Shown here: positions 5,781 through 5,806 of the stretch, in pieces
Position numbering within the stretch: position 1 is the stretch's first letter
Layout of the letters: every line of letters begins with the position of its first letter
Assembly: GCA_021161105.1 (NCBI GenBank)
Contig: JAGHBG010000240.1
Span: forward strand, 1 to 5,806
Direction: 5' to 3'
DNA length: 5,806 bases
From: Thermotogaceae bacterium
Lineage (GTDB): Bacteria > Thermotogota > Thermotogae > Thermotogales > Thermotogaceae
Program-made: the position numbers and the translations under genes
The notes under the pieces: model-generated
Seen by the model: only the letters and a program-made list of their open reading frames with translations
Told to the model about the DNA's origin: nothing
Database searches by the model: none

Positions 5781-5806
5781 TTATGTCTAACATGACTTTT
5801 ACACAG

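Larger units (their letters stand above)
4468..5806 (+). mobile_element. IS256-family insertion sequence, right end cut by the window
   Basis: The element spans at least 1.33 kb. Its left end is near 4468-4477 (CCTAAAGTACG...TGTGTAAAA, 4475-4498), which resembles IS256 ends containing TAAAGT and GTGTAAAA. TGTGTAAAA (4490-4498) recurs inverted as TTTTACACA (5797-5805) at the window edge, so the inner part of the right terminal repeat is present and perhaps 15-25 bases are missing. The exact left boundary and the 8-9 bp target duplication typical of this family cannot be fixed without the right flank. A single transposase gene fills the element. Confidence 0.8.

Noticed and set aside
1..5806. 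CRISPR array, tRNA or rRNA genes, defence island
   Set aside because: No regularly spaced repeats, cloverleaf-like sequence, rRNA motifs or nuclease/toxin genes were seen.

Overview
The window looks like chromosomal DNA of an anaerobic, AT-rich bacterium. Ferrous iron uptake by Feo, a DtxR-type iron sensor, AGA/AGG-rich arginine codons and strong GGAGG ribosome sites fit Thermotogota or Clostridia. A thermophile is possible, but this placement is a guess from style, not from a marker gene.

Region 1 (7-3464, minus strand) is a compact ferrous-iron operon. A TTGACA/TAGACT promoter (17-base spacer) is followed by a perfect inverted repeat, AAATAGG-N4-CCTATTT, at the predicted transcription start. 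The genes then run: a 141-residue protein resembling the C-terminal part of HemN/HemW/HutW-type radical SAM proteins; a DtxR-family metalloregulator with a C-terminal FeoA-like domain; feoA; and feoB. Gene spacings are 9 bases, 6 bases and a 4-base overlap, so one transcript is very likely. The simplest model is that Fe(II)-loaded regulator binds the palindrome and shuts off its own operon when iron is plentiful.

Region 2 (about 3472-3825) carries insertion-sequence debris. On the plus strand is the eroded C-terminal part of an IS256-family transposase with an in-frame TAG. A terminator-like hairpin reads on the minus strand inside it.

Region 3 (3826-4314, minus strand) is a TsaA/TrmO-family tRNA methyltransferase gene. 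Its likely start is the second ATG, because the Shine-Dalgarno sequence abuts the first.

Region 4 (4356-5806) is a nested transposon. The last ~110 bp of an IS3/IS481-like element (transposase C-terminus plus a TGCCCCCC end) is interrupted by a nearly whole IS256-family element. That element has a left terminal repeat, a transposase with its DDE residues, and the inner part of the right terminal repeat at the window edge. Its transposase is frameshifted 31 codons before the expected end.

I do not see a clearly undescribed large system. The points most worth a second look are the orphan HemN-C-like gene placed first in the feo operon, the candidate iron operator, and the regulator's atypical metal site.
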